From Hymenobacter sp. DG25A (GTDB taxonomy: Bacteria; Bacteroidota; Bacteroidia; Cytophagales; Hymenobacteraceae): a stretch of 64,000 nt of DNA. Numbering within the stretch: the first letter of the stretch is position 1; the number at the start of each line of letters is the position of its first letter. Position numbers and translations under genes: made by a program. Of this stretch, positions 7,821-17,832 are shown one piece after another. The notes under the pieces were generated by a model that saw nothing but the letters and a program-made list of their open reading frames with translations, did not search any database and was not told the origin of the DNA. The stretch spans positions 2,976,001 through 3,040,000 of the forward strand of contig NZ_CP012623.1 of assembly GCF_001280305.1 (NCBI RefSeq), read 5' to 3'.

Positions 7821-10790
7821 TTGACAAATTATTTGCCTTTACGTCTTTTCTCTGCCCCACTGGCGCTGGCCTTGCTGCTGGCCTGCCTGCAGGCTTGCTC
7901 CTCCGGCGAGCGGACCTCGGTGGTAGGGCGCACCTATCAGAATATAGCGGCCCGTGACAACGGCTACTTCCTGGGCCGGGAAAAGATCCGCGCTACCGAG
8001 GCCAGCCTCTACAAAACGCGCAACAACGATTACAACCGCATCCTGCCGCTGCTGCCGGTAGTGGACTCTGTTACGGCCACCCGCCTGGCGGCCGATATGG
8101 AGGACATCATCAAGAAAGCCTCTATCCCCATTCAGCATCACGCGGCCAGCGACTGGACCGACGACAGCTACATCCTCATTGGCAAGGCCCGCTACTACAA
8201 GCGGGAGTTTGAAGACGCGGCCAAAACATTTAAGTACGTTAACACCACCAGCAAAGACCCCAACGCCCGCCACGAGGCACTGATCTGGCTGATGCGCACG
8301 TTCCTGGCCACCAAGGAATACGAAAGCGCCGCCGCCGTATCGGATATTCTGGATAAGGAAAAAGGCACCGAGGTGAATGCCCGGGAGCTGTTCCTGACCC
8401 GGGCACAGTATTATCTGCTGACCGATAACCAGCCCCTGGCCATTGAGAATCTGGAGAAGGCCATACCTTATATAGAGCCGAAGGATGAACGGTCGCGCAC
8501 ACGCTACATTCTGGCACAGCTCTACCAGGCCACCGGCAACGATAAGCAAGCCTACGCCCAGCTTAACCAGATTCTGAAGCGCAACCCGCCCTATGAGCTG
8601 GACTTCTACTCCAAGCTGATGCTGGGCCAGGTATCCGACCTGAATACCACTGACAAGGCCCGCCTGGATAAGTACTTTGCCAAGCTGCTGAAAGACGGGA
8701 AGAACGCCGAGTACCGCGACAAGATCTACTACGAAATGGCACGGCTGCAATACCGCCAGCAGCATTATCCGGAAGCCATTGCCTTGCTGGAGAAATCAGC
8801 CAGAGCCGCCGGCCCCAACCGGGCGCAGAAAGGCTATACCTACCTATTGGCCGGACGCATTTACTACGATAACCTGCAGCGCTACTCCCTGGCGGCCGCC
8901 TATTATGACAGCACCATGCAGATGCTGCCCCGCGAAGCCCAGGACTACGCGGCCCTGGCCGAGCGCGCCAGCATTCTGAAGGAATTCGCCAACCAGCTCA
9001 ACATCGTTACCACCCAGGACAGCCTGCAAATGCTGGCGCGCCTGGATAACGCTACGCTACAAACCCGCCTCACGGCCTATGCTCAGGCGGAGCTAACCAC
9101 ACGGCGGCAGGCGGAAGAGCGGTTGGCCGCTCAACAAAAAAGGGCTGAACAAAGCCAGACAGCCACCGGCATCAGTGATGTGCGTAGTGGCAACCCCGAT
9201 ATTGACCCGCTGGCCTTTGCGGCCAGCAACACCGGTGCCCAGTGGTATTTTGATAACCCCACGGCCATGAGTACGGCCCGGTCTGAGTTTGTGCGCCGCT
9301 GGGGCAACCGGCAGCTGCAGGACAACTGGCGCATCAGCAGTCAGGCCAACACCTCCCCGGTTACCAACCAGGGCGATGTGCCTATATCGATAGCCGGGAC
9401 CGATGCTACGGTAGTAAACAACACGGCGGCAGAAGCAGATCCGGCCGCGCAGCTGACGACACTCGTGGCTGAATACCAGAAGAACATTCCTGTTGGCCCG
9501 GAACAGTTGGCAGCCTCCAACAAGCAGATTGAAGAGGCTTTATTTGCGCTGGGCGCTATCTACTCCCAACAGCTAAAAGAGCCCGACCGCGCCATTACTA
9601 CTTACGAGACACTGCTTAGCCGCTTTCCGCGCAGCGGGCACGTGCCGGAGGTGTATTACGGCCTCTACCTGCTCTACCGGGACAAACAGGACCCTAAGGC
9701 GGAAACCTACGCCCAACGCCTGCGTCAGGAATATCCTACCACTTCCTACGCCCGCTTGGTAGCCGACCCGGAGTATCTGCGCCGGATGTCGGTGGCTAAT
9801 TCCGGGGTGAGCGTACAGCTGGACTCTGCCTTCACCTTCTATAAAAAGCAGGAGTTTAAAAAGGCCGGGACCGTGCTGGCCCGCACCCGCAAGAAATACC
9901 CGGAGAGTGACTACAGTGACCGACTGGCTTACATGGATTTGCTGCTGGCGTTGCGCACCCAGGCCCCGGCTACTACCAAGCCCCAGGTAGAGCGCTTCCT
10001 CAAAACCTACCCCAACAGCCCCCTGGCTCCCGATGCCAAAGAGCTGCTGGCAACGTTTACCCGCTACGAGCAGGGGCAGCTGCCCGGGGCGCTGGCTTCG
10101 GCCCAGAAGCCTTCCCTTTCCTATTTCCGGCCGGGCGAAGTAGACAATAAGCTGCGGATTTTCAATAATGACCCCGCGCCGGTAACGCCGCCTCCCGGCG
10201 TAACACCTGGTTCTGCCAAGCCTCCAGTTCCGGGTACTTCCGCGGCGCCTGATGCTAAAGCCCCGGCTACTACTGCTACCCCATCGGCAAAACCCGTTTC
10301 TACTCCTGACTCTACCAAGGCAACGCGGGCTGGTGTGCCCCCGGCGGCGCCAGCTGTTCCCGGCCAGACTCCTCCGGCCCCGGCAACCACCGCCACTGCG
10401 CCTCCCGTGGCTCCGGTGTCGCCCTATGCGGCCGGTACCAACGGTGCGCATGCGGTAGTGCTAGTAGTGAGCAAGAACTCCCCATTGCTGAAGGATCTGC
10501 CAGGCCAGCTCGGTACCTATAACAACCGTTTTTATCGCGCCAGCAACCTGCAGGTGCAACCTCAGAGTTTGAATGATTCTTTGTCACTGATTGTGGTACA
10601 GCCGCTGGCGGGGGCTAAAGTGGCCCAAAGCTATGGTCTGAAACTGCGCGGCCCCCAGGGCCCGCTGGGCCGCCTGCGGGGCGTGGGTTACCAAACCCTG
10701 ATTGTAGGTATTGAGAATATCCCCGTGCTGCTCCAACGCAAGGATGTGGAAGAATACCTCCGTTTTTACCAGCAAGTATATCGTCCGTAA
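7821..10790 (+). CDS. sprE: TPR lipoprotein, SprE/PorW-like component of type IX secretion
   Basis: I place the start at the TTG at 7821, which gives a lipoprotein signal peptide ending LLLACLQAC and a 989-residue product; an upstream TTG at 7737 adds 28 residues that look non-coding. After the lipid cysteine come many tetratricopeptide-type repeats (for example SYILIGKARYYKREFEDA), a second TPR block after residue 580, an Ala/Pro/Thr-rich linker (about residues 790-870) and a compact C-terminal domain ending in VEEYLRFYQQVY. This layout matches SprE/PorW, the periplasmic lipoprotein that links the T9SS motor to the outer-membrane translocon. The gldKLMN operon begins about 9 kb away, which supports the call. 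Confidence 0.78.
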   Translation: MTNYLPLRLFSAPLALALLLACLQACSSGERTSVVGRTYQNIAARDNGYFLGREKIRATEASLYKTRNNDYNRILPLLPVVDSVTATRLAADMEDIIKKASIPIQHHAASDWTDDSYILIGKARYYKREFEDAAKTFKYVNTTSKDPNARHEALIWLMRTFLATKEYESAAAVSDILDKEKGTEVNARELFLTRAQYYLLTDNQPLAIENLEKAIPYIEPKDERSRTRYILAQLYQATGNDKQAYAQLNQILKRNPPYELDFYSKLMLGQVSDLNTTDKARLDKYFAKLLKDGKNAEYRDKIYYEMARLQYRQQHYPEAIALLEKSARAAGPNRAQKGYTYLLAGRIYYDNLQRYSLAAAYYDSTMQMLPREAQDYAALAERASILKEFANQLNIVTTQDSLQMLARLDNATLQTRLTAYAQAELTTRRQAEERLAAQQKRAEQSQTATGISDVRSGNPDIDPLAFAASNTGAQWYFDNPTAMSTARSEFVRRWGNRQLQDNWRISSQANTSPVTNQGDVPISIAGTDATVVNNTAAEADPAAQLTTLVAEYQKNIPVGPEQLAASNKQIEEALFALGAIYSQQLKEPDRAITTYETLLSRFPRSGHVPEVYYGLYLLYRDKQDPKAETYAQRLRQEYPTTSYARLVADPEYLRRMSVANSGVSVQLDSAFTFYKKQEFKKAGTVLARTRKKYPESDYSDRLAYMDLLLALRTQAPATTKPQVERFLKTYPNSPLAPDAKELLATFTRYEQGQLPGALASAQKPSLSYFRPGEVDNKLRIFNNDPAPVTPPPGVTPGSAKPPVPGTSAAPDAKAPATTATPSAKPVSTPDSTKATRAGVPPAAPAVPGQTPPAPATTATAPPVAPVSPYAAGTNGAHAVVLVVSKNSPLLKDLPGQLGTYNNRFYRASNLQVQPQSLNDSLSLIVVQPLAGAKVAQSYGLKLRGPQGPLGRLRGVGYQTLIVGIENIPVLLQRKDVEEYLRFYQQVYRP

Positions 10791-10848
10791 ATTTGCGGCA
10801 GCGTGCTGGTGTCCGATGGTGCTACCAGCCCTTGATTTTGCTTCTTAA

Positions 10849-13194
10849 ATGTCCCCAATGGCTTATTCTACTGCCAAGCCTAAAATTGCTCCCCGAAAGC
10901 CGGTTCGCTCCGGCCGCTTTGCCGCTTTTACCCGCACATTATGGGCCTTGCTCATATTGGGGCTGGTGGGCACCGTTGTATATGTGTGGGCGGTTAGCGT
11001 AAACCTGCTGAATCTGTTTGGCAGCATGCCTAATCTGCGCACGCTGGAAAACCCCAAGAGTGAGCTGGCCTCGCAGGTGTATTCTGCCGACGGCGTGCTG
11101 ATGGGTAAGTATTTCCGCGAAAACCGCACCCCGGTCAACTATGACGACTTGCCACCGAACCTGATTGATGCACTAATTGCTACCGAGGACGTACGCTTCG
11201 AAAAACACTCAGGCATCGACCTGAAAGGCATGGCGGCCATTCCCTACTATGTGGCCTCCGGCCGCATTCGGCGGGGTTCCAGTACGCTCACGCAACAGCT
11301 GGCCAAAATGCTGTTCCGCACCCGCGAAGACCTGAACGACGGCCGCCTGAACGAAACCCCGGGTATCGGCATGCTCATCACCAAAACTAAAGAGTGGATT
11401 TTGGCGGTGCGGCTGGAGCGCAACTACACCAAGCGGGAAATCCTGCGCATGTACTTAAACACAGCCGAGTATGGTTCCAATGCTTTTGGAGTGCATACGG
11501 CGGCTAAAACCTTCTTTAATAAGCGCCCCCAGGATCTGAAACTGGAAGAATCGGCGCTGCTGGTGGGATTGGTGAACGGGCCTTCCTGGTTTAACCCGGT
11601 GCGCAACCCGGAGCGCTCCGTAAAGCGGCGCAACTGGGTGCTGAGCCAGATGCAGAAGTATAAGTACATCACGCCGGACATGTACACGGCGGCAGTAGCT
11701 AAGCCGCTTAAGCTCGATTATAAGGTTGAAAACCAAAACGAGGGCATTGCGCCCTACTTCCGCATGGAGGTCAGCAAGATGCTGCGCGAATGGGCCAAGG
11801 AAACCGACCACGACCTGTACGCCGATGGCCTGAAAATCTATACCACCATTGATTCCCGCATGCAGAAATATGCGGAAACGGCCATTGCCGACCACATGAA
11901 GCTGCAGCAAAAGTGGTTTGATGCCCATTGGAAAGGCCAGCAGCCCTGGCGCGATGAGAACGGCAAGCTCATCCCCAACTTCCTGAGCACGGCCATCAAG
12001 CGCACGGAGCGGTACCGGTCGTTGGCCGCCCGCTATGAAGGCCAGCCTGATTCTATTAAGTACTATCTGAATAAGAAGTACAAGATGAAGGTGTTTACCT
12101 GGAAGGGCGAGAAAGAGGTGCTCATGTCGCCGATGGACTCCCTGGCTTACTACAAGCGCTACCTGCACGCCGGCTTTATGGCCATGAACCCGCTGAACGG
12201 CCAGATTAAGGCCTGGGTGGGCGGCACCAACTACAAGTACTTCAAGTACGACCACGTGAAGCAGGGCAAGCGCCAGCCGGGCTCCACGTTTAAGCCCTTC
12301 GTGTATGTAGCTGCCATTGACCAGGGCTACTCGCCTTGCTACCAGCGCCCCGACGTGGCCACCACCTTCCCCGCCGTAGCGGGGCGGGAGGCCTATACGC
12401 CCCAGAACTTCGAAGGCAAATTCAGCGGGCGCACCTTTACGCTCCGGCAGGCTCTGGCCCGCTCCATGAACTCCATTACGGCCTGGCTGGTGCAGAAACT
12501 GGGGCCGGAAACGGTGGTGGCCTACGCCAAGCGTTTGGGCATCACCTCGCCCATTGAGGCCGTACCTTCCGTAGGCTTTGGTTCTTCCGATGTAAGCATT
12601 TACGAGCTGAGCGGTGCCTACAGTACCTTCGTGAACAAAGGCGTATGGACGGCGCCCATGATGGTTACCCGCATTGAAGACAAGAACGGCAATGTGCTAC
12701 GCGAATTCGTGCCTCAGACCAAAGAGGCCCTGAGCGAGGAAACGGCCTACCTCATGACGTATATGATGCGTGGCGCCGTGGAAGAGCAAGGCGGCACCTC
12801 CATCATTCTGCGCGGCGGCTTTAAGTTTCCGTACCAGATTGCGGCCAAAACCGGTACCACCTCCAACTACTCCGATGGCTGGTTTATGGGTATGACGCCT
12901 GACCTGGTGTGCGGCATGTGGGTGGGCGGCGAGGACCGCAGTATTCACTTCCGCACGGGCGCCTACGGGCAGGGCTCGCGCCTGGCCTTGCCTATTTATG
13001 GCCTGTTTATGAAGCAGGTGTATGCCCATAACAAGGAAATAGGCATCAGCACCGCCGACTTCCCCGCGCCGGCCCAACCGCTGAGCGTGGAAATAGACTG
13101 CTCGCGCTACTACGGTGGGCAGCGGGACACTATTCCTTCAGATCAGAAGCTGAACCAGACGGACTTGCAGGATCTGAACGATCAGGACATCTAA
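10849..13194 (+). CDS. Class A penicillin-binding protein (PBP1A type)
   Basis: This 781-residue bifunctional enzyme polymerises glycan strands and cross-links peptides in the periplasm. A cytoplasmic N-terminus is followed by one membrane helix (about residues 32-51). The GT51 transglycosylase domain has its catalytic Glu in ALIATEDVRFEKHSGID and the RRGSSTLTQQLAK motif. The transpeptidase domain shows the serine motif GSTFKP, the SMN motif (ARSMNSI) and the KTGTT motif. It starts about 60 bases after the sprE-like gene and may be cotranscribed with it. Confidence 0.95.
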   Translation: MSPMAYSTAKPKIAPRKPVRSGRFAAFTRTLWALLILGLVGTVVYVWAVSVNLLNLFGSMPNLRTLENPKSELASQVYSADGVLMGKYFRENRTPVNYDDLPPNLIDALIATEDVRFEKHSGIDLKGMAAIPYYVASGRIRRGSSTLTQQLAKMLFRTREDLNDGRLNETPGIGMLITKTKEWILAVRLERNYTKREILRMYLNTAEYGSNAFGVHTAAKTFFNKRPQDLKLEESALLVGLVNGPSWFNPVRNPERSVKRRNWVLSQMQKYKYITPDMYTAAVAKPLKLDYKVENQNEGIAPYFRMEVSKMLREWAKETDHDLYADGLKIYTTIDSRMQKYAETAIADHMKLQQKWFDAHWKGQQPWRDENGKLIPNFLSTAIKRTERYRSLAARYEGQPDSIKYYLNKKYKMKVFTWKGEKEVLMSPMDSLAYYKRYLHAGFMAMNPLNGQIKAWVGGTNYKYFKYDHVKQGKRQPGSTFKPFVYVAAIDQGYSPCYQRPDVATTFPAVAGREAYTPQNFEGKFSGRTFTLRQALARSMNSITAWLVQKLGPETVVAYAKRLGITSPIEAVPSVGFGSSDVSIYELSGAYSTFVNKGVWTAPMMVTRIEDKNGNVLREFVPQTKEALSEETAYLMTYMMRGAVEEQGGTSIILRGGFKFPYQIAAKTGTTSNYSDGWFMGMTPDLVCGMWVGGEDRSIHFRTGAYGQGSRLALPIYGLFMKQVYAHNKEIGISTADFPAPAQPLSVEIDCSRYYGGQRDTIPSDQKLNQTDLQDLNDQDI

Positions 13195-13339
13195 TTTCTT
13201 CCCTACGGGTGCAAAACTGGAGTGGCAGGTGTTCTACATCTGCCACTTTTGCTTTCTTACTACGGGCTGCCTCCTTCCCGCCCCGCCAAACAAAAAGCCG
13301 GAATCGGAGTATTCCGCAGTAGTCATCTTCTTCCATTTT

Positions 13340-15157
13340 ATGGCCGCTAAGCCCGAAATTCAAGAGCAAATCCGCCAGCTGCCCCACCGCCCCGGCGTTT
13401 ATAAGTACTTCGGCGACGAGGACACAATCATTTACGTGGGCAAAGCCATTGACCTGCGCAAGCGGGTAAGTAGCTACTTCACCAAGCAGGACCACAATAA
13501 GAAAACCATTCAGCTGGTCAAAAACATCCGCCGCATTGAGTTTACTATCGTTGACTCGGAGTCGGATGCGTTTCTGCTGGAAAACAACCTTATCAAGCAG
13601 CATCAGCCCAAGTACAACATCCTGCTGAAGGATGGCAAGACCTACCCCTACCTGCTGCTCACCAATGAGCGGTTTCCGCGCCTGATTCCTACCCGCAACA
13701 AGCGCCCCGGCGACGGCCGCTACTACGGCCCGTACGCCAACCTGACGTCCATGAACGTGCTGCTGGAGCTGATCCGGGCACTGTACCCATTGCGTACCTG
13801 CACCTACAACCTGGCGCCGCAGAACATAGAGGCCGGTAAGTTCAAGGTGTGCCTGGAATATCATTTAGGCAACTGCAAAGGCCCCTGCGAGGGGCTGCAG
13901 GATGAGGAAACGTACAACCAGTACATCCAGCAAATCCGCAATATCCTGAACGGTAACCTGACCATCCCTAAGCAGTACTTCCGGGAGAAAATGACCCAGG
14001 CAGCGCAGGAACAGCAGTATGAGCTGGCGCATCAGTTTAAGCAGAAGCTCGATAGGCTGGATGATTTTCAGGCGAAGAGCACCATCGTCAATGCTTCGCT
14101 TTCGAACATCGATGTATTCAGTATTGCCTCCAATGAGAAGCTGGCTTTCATCAACTACCTGAAGGTGATGAACGGCAGCATCATTCTCACGCAGTCTTTG
14201 GAAGTGCAGAAGAAGCTGGACGAGCCCGATGATGAGATTCTGGCTTCCATGGTGATGCAGATGCGCGAGGAATTCGAGAGCCAATCGAAGGAAATTCTGA
14301 CCAACGTGGCGCTGCCCGAGTTGCCTTTGCCCGGCGTAACTATTACGCAGCCCCAGATTGGGGATAAGCGCAAGTTACTGGAGCTCAGTATTAAAAACGT
14401 CATGTACCTCCGCAAGGAAAAGGAGAGCATGAACGACCGAAGCAAGGATGTAAACGAAGTCCGCATCATGGAAACCATGAAAAAAGACCTGCGCCTCAAG
14501 GACTTGCCCAAACATATTGAGTGCTTCGACAACTCCAACTTTCAGGGCGACAACCCGGTGGCCGCTATGGTGTGCTTCCGTAACTCCAAGCCCAGCAAAA
14601 AGGACTACCGGCACTTTCACATCAAAACCGTCGTCGGCCCCAATGACTTCGACTCGATGTATGAAATTGTGACCCGGCGCTACCGGCGCCTGATTGATGA
14701 AGGTGCCAGCCTGCCGCAGTTGGTCATTGTGGACGGCGGTAAAGGCCAGTTGGGCATGGGCGTGAAGGCGCTGAAGGACCTGGGCCTCTGGGGCCAGATA
14801 CCCATCATTGGCATTGCCAAGCGCCTGGAGGAAATCTACGTGCCCAACGACCCGCTTCCACTATACATCGACAAGAAGAGTGAAACGCTACGCCTTATTC
14901 AGCGCATGCGCGACGAAGCCCACCGCTTCGGCATCACCTTCCACCGCTCGCGCCGCGACGCCGCCACGCTTAAAACCGAGCTGACGGATGTAAAAGGTCT
15001 GGGCCCCATTACGGCCGATAAGCTGCTCACCAAGTTCAAGTCCGTCAAGAAAATCAAAGAGCTGACAGAAACCGAGCTCATTGCCGAGGTAGGCAAAGCC
15101 AAAGCCCGGGTGCTGCTGAATTATTTTGCCCAGCAGGACGCTCCCGCCGAAAGCTAA
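13340..15157 (+). CDS. uvrC: UvrABC excinuclease subunit C
   Basis: This 605-residue protein makes both incisions in nucleotide excision repair. I chose the ATG at 13340 because MAAKPEIQEQIRQLPHRPG aligns with the UvrC start; an upstream ATG at 13229 adds 37 unlikely residues. It contains the GIY-YIG nuclease domain (GVYKYFG then IIYVGKAIDLRKRV), a four-Cys cluster (CTYNL...CLEYHLGNCKGPC), a UVR helix near residue 220, the RNase H-like second nuclease domain with CFDNSNFQG and VIVDGGKGQLG, and a C-terminal helix-hairpin-helix region (LTDVKGLGPITADKLL). Confidence 0.97.
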   Translation: MAAKPEIQEQIRQLPHRPGVYKYFGDEDTIIYVGKAIDLRKRVSSYFTKQDHNKKTIQLVKNIRRIEFTIVDSESDAFLLENNLIKQHQPKYNILLKDGKTYPYLLLTNERFPRLIPTRNKRPGDGRYYGPYANLTSMNVLLELIRALYPLRTCTYNLAPQNIEAGKFKVCLEYHLGNCKGPCEGLQDEETYNQYIQQIRNILNGNLTIPKQYFREKMTQAAQEQQYELAHQFKQKLDRLDDFQAKSTIVNASLSNIDVFSIASNEKLAFINYLKVMNGSIILTQSLEVQKKLDEPDDEILASMVMQMREEFESQSKEILTNVALPELPLPGVTITQPQIGDKRKLLELSIKNVMYLRKEKESMNDRSKDVNEVRIMETMKKDLRLKDLPKHIECFDNSNFQGDNPVAAMVCFRNSKPSKKDYRHFHIKTVVGPNDFDSMYEIVTRRYRRLIDEGASLPQLVIVDGGKGQLGMGVKALKDLGLWGQIPIIGIAKRLEEIYVPNDPLPLYIDKKSETLRLIQRMRDEAHRFGITFHRSRRDAATLKTELTDVKGLGPITADKLLTKFKSVKKIKELTETELIAEVGKAKARVLLNYFAQQDAPAES

Positions 15158-15177
15158 CCGCTGACCTATCCGGAAAC

Positions 15178-15210
15178 AAAAAGCCCCGACCAGTTGGCCG
15201 GGGCTTTTTT
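15178..15210. terminator. Bidirectional terminator between uvrC and gldN
   Basis: A stem of AAAAGCCCCG and CGGGGCTTTT with a 12-base loop lies between the two convergent stop codons; it has A- and T-runs on both sides and can serve both strands. Confidence 0.85.
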
Positions 15211-15233
15211 ATGATCAGAGTTACTGCTGAGGC

Positions 15234-16142
15234 TTAGAAGCTCCACAGGTTGTACTCGTACTCAATCAGGTCTGACGCAGCTTGCTGCGAGGCCAGAATG
15301 CCTTGCTGAGCACCACCGTAGATGTCGTCCAGACGGGAGTCGTTCGGGTTAGATACCTTCACGATGTAGGAGTTGAACAGCCACAATTCGAATGCATCCG
15401 CCAGGTTCTTGTGCTGGGCATCGTTCTGGGGGTTAAACCAGATGGCTTTGTCCGGATTGTTGCGGAATACGCGCACCAGGTCGCTGTACTTGAACGTACC
15501 TATTGGCTTTTCAATGCCGGAGGTATTGGAAGCCAGCGTGGACGGAACCAGCAGCGTAATGGTTTTGATGTCGTGATACATCCGTGACCGTTTCTTGTCA
15601 AAGATCATATCCTCTTTCAATTCCATCTGATAGATGTCCTTGGGGCGGTACTCGTAGCTGGCAGGGGCAACCGGCTTCGGAGCAGCTTTCACTGCCTTTT
15701 TGCCTTTAGCGCCTTTCTTAGGAGCCGGGGCACCCCAGGCATCGTCAGTGGCACCAAAACCAGCATCAGCATCGGTAAAACCAGCTGCTTTCTCTTCATC
15801 GCTCAGACCAGCACTGGCCTCTGCGTACGAAGCGTTAGAAGAAACTTCCTGGGGCGTGAAGGTCGTCGTCAGGGAGTCGTTACGATAGGCCTGCAACTCA
15901 CCGCGCCGCACCGCATCCATAATCACCTTGGTAATCTCATTACCCTGAGAGAACATGGGCTTGTTCTGCTTCTCGCGCAGGTCAATAGCACGCCAGATTG
16001 TCTTCCGGAACATGATGTCCGAATTCGGAATCGGGCGGTACGAGCCGTTGCTGCTCGCAGTAGTGGCTTGTTCCTGAGCCGAAGCTGACACTGACAGCGT
16101 CAGACCGGCCACCAGGGCGGCGAAGGAAAGGATTTTGTTCAT
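15234..16142 (-). CDS. gldN: Gliding motility / type IX secretion protein GldN
   Basis: This 302-residue periplasmic protein has a signal peptide ending SVSASAQ and forms, with GldK, the ring under the outer membrane in the T9SS. The family hallmarks visible are RKTIWRAIDLREKQNKP near residue 45, the YRPKDIYQMELKEDMIFDKKRSRM block near residue 165, and KPIGTFKYSDLVRVFRNNP. A Lys/Ala/Pro-rich linker (about residues 135-160) separates the two parts. It is the last gene of the operon and ends at a shared terminator. Confidence 0.95.
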   Translation of the reverse strand: MNKILSFAALVAGLTLSVSASAQEQATTASSNGSYRPIPNSDIMFRKTIWRAIDLREKQNKPMFSQGNEITKVIMDAVRRGELQAYRNDSLTTTFTPQEVSSNASYAEASAGLSDEEKAAGFTDADAGFGATDDAWGAPAPKKGAKGKKAVKAAPKPVAPASYEYRPKDIYQMELKEDMIFDKKRSRMYHDIKTITLLVPSTLASNTSGIEKPIGTFKYSDLVRVFRNNPDKAIWFNPQNDAQHKNLADAFELWLFNSYIVKVSNPNDSRLDDIYGGAQQGILASQQAASDLIEYEYNLWSF

Positions 16143-16188
16143 ACCAGATAATCAAAAAAGCGCAGCACTTAGTTCAGCAGAGTAACGC

Positions 16189-17769
16189 TTATAGCAGCGG
16201 AATATTGAATTGCTTCGACACATTTACTTCCTCAGTGTTACCCTGGAAGTTCATACGCTGAACCTGTTTCACCTCAATATAGAGACGGTCACCTTCCCGG
16301 GCGGTGTTAACCACGTCCGTCAGGTTGGCATCCGGGCCGTTGATGGTACGGGTTGGCATAGCAGGACGCTTACCACGTACCAGCGTAACTTCGTAACGGG
16401 TTACTCGGTAACGGGCATCTTCCGGCAGGAAAGTAGCGAAGCCAGCATCAGGAATAGCCTTCAGGCTCATGTTCCGGACTGCCGTTACCGGAGTACCTTG
16501 CTTTTCGTTGGCTTCGCGGCCACCTACTACACATTTAATCTCCGGCTTAGGAATAGGACGCACCTGGAAGGTTTGCGAGCCAATGGCGTTGCCACCGCTG
16601 CTTACATTCAGGGTTACTTCCCGTGAGTTAGGCACCAGCGTTACTTCACCCGTTTTCGAGCCTGGGATTACCGAAGCACCCGAAGCCGAGAAGCCTGGCT
16701 TGTATTGAGCTCCCAAAGCAGGAACCTGTACGCTCAGCTTGTTACCGCACTTAAAGTACAGTGCCTGCACTGAAGCCGACTGGATCTGCATTACAGGCTT
16801 CGAAATCGTGTAAGGCACGGTTACTTTGAACGTAGTATCGCGGCCGTTCTGATTGAAGCGGATCGTACCCGTCCAGGAAGCCTTAGCGTTACCGGAAGCA
16901 TCGAAGTTACCAGGGCGAGCCGTGAACTCTACCTTACCTTTACCATCAGGACCAACCGACAAGGGTGAGCCATTCAGGGTCATGGTAGGGCGCAGGTTGC
17001 TGGCGGAAGCCGTCAAGAATAATTCGGCTTTGTACTTGGTACCGGCCGCTACGGTGTTTGATTCAGCGCTGGCGAAGGCACTCACTTTATCAAATACAAT
17101 AGTAGAAGCACCTACCTGCGAAGCCAGCTTGTTCAAAGCATCCGACTCGTATTTCAGCACTTCGGTTTCTTTCTGCGACAGAGTGGCCAAGGCCGCGACA
17201 ATCGGAGTGTTTTCGAAGTTCAGCTCAGCAAAGTTTTTGCTCTTCTGGCTGGGCTCCAGTACGTTCTTATCCTCATTAGCATCGAGTGCCAAGGGTCCAG
17301 CCTCTGGTACAAACTGCTTGATGTAAGTAGCGTAGTTGTTCAACTCATCTTTCAGGGGGTAGGCCAGACCATTCTTTTTGCCGCCAATCATAGTGATGGC
17401 AACTTTATCCTCCATGCTCATATTCTTGAAAGCATTCTTGCCCTGGTTCTCAGTGGCAACCAATAGCTTCTCCCGAATATCACGCAGGTAGCTCACCATT
17501 TTGGAGGTACGCTCACGTACTTCCTGGCTTTGCTTCAGAATGGCAAGGTCACGTGCCTGGTTCCGGTTTTTAGCAACCGTGGCTTCAATGCCTTTTACAG
17601 CACCTTCGTTGGCTACCGCCGTTTTTCCATTTACTCCGAGCAAGCTGTCGTCCAAAAACTTGAACTTGAGCAGAATCGCGGAGTTTACTTGTAGGGCCAG
17701 AAGCGCAGTCAGTACCAGGTACATCATGCCAATCATCTTCTGCCGTGGAGTTTCCTTACCTCCCGCCAT
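16189..17769 (-). CDS. gldM: Type IX secretion motor protein GldM
   Basis: This 526-residue protein has one N-terminal membrane helix (about residues 13-33, MIGMMYLVLTALLALQV) and a large periplasmic part made of a helical first domain and several Ig-like beta domains (GPDGKGKVEFTARPGN region and the C-terminal PKPEIKCVVGG domain). GldM pairs with GldL in a proton-driven 5:2 rotary motor of the TolQR/ExbBD class that powers T9SS secretion and gliding. It begins 63 bases after gldL. Confidence 0.96.
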   Translation of the reverse strand: MAGGKETPRQKMIGMMYLVLTALLALQVNSAILLKFKFLDDSLLGVNGKTAVANEGAVKGIEATVAKNRNQARDLAILKQSQEVRERTSKMVSYLRDIREKLLVATENQGKNAFKNMSMEDKVAITMIGGKKNGLAYPLKDELNNYATYIKQFVPEAGPLALDANEDKNVLEPSQKSKNFAELNFENTPIVAALATLSQKETEVLKYESDALNKLASQVGASTIVFDKVSAFASAESNTVAAGTKYKAELFLTASASNLRPTMTLNGSPLSVGPDGKGKVEFTARPGNFDASGNAKASWTGTIRFNQNGRDTTFKVTVPYTISKPVMQIQSASVQALYFKCGNKLSVQVPALGAQYKPGFSASGASVIPGSKTGEVTLVPNSREVTLNVSSGGNAIGSQTFQVRPIPKPEIKCVVGGREANEKQGTPVTAVRNMSLKAIPDAGFATFLPEDARYRVTRYEVTLVRGKRPAMPTRTINGPDANLTDVVNTAREGDRLYIEVKQVQRMNFQGNTEEVNVSKQFNIPLL

Positions 17770-17832
17770 TGTATCTTCCTATTCTAAAACTAGTGGAACT
17801 GAAACGTTTAATGCTCTTACTACTCAGCTAGC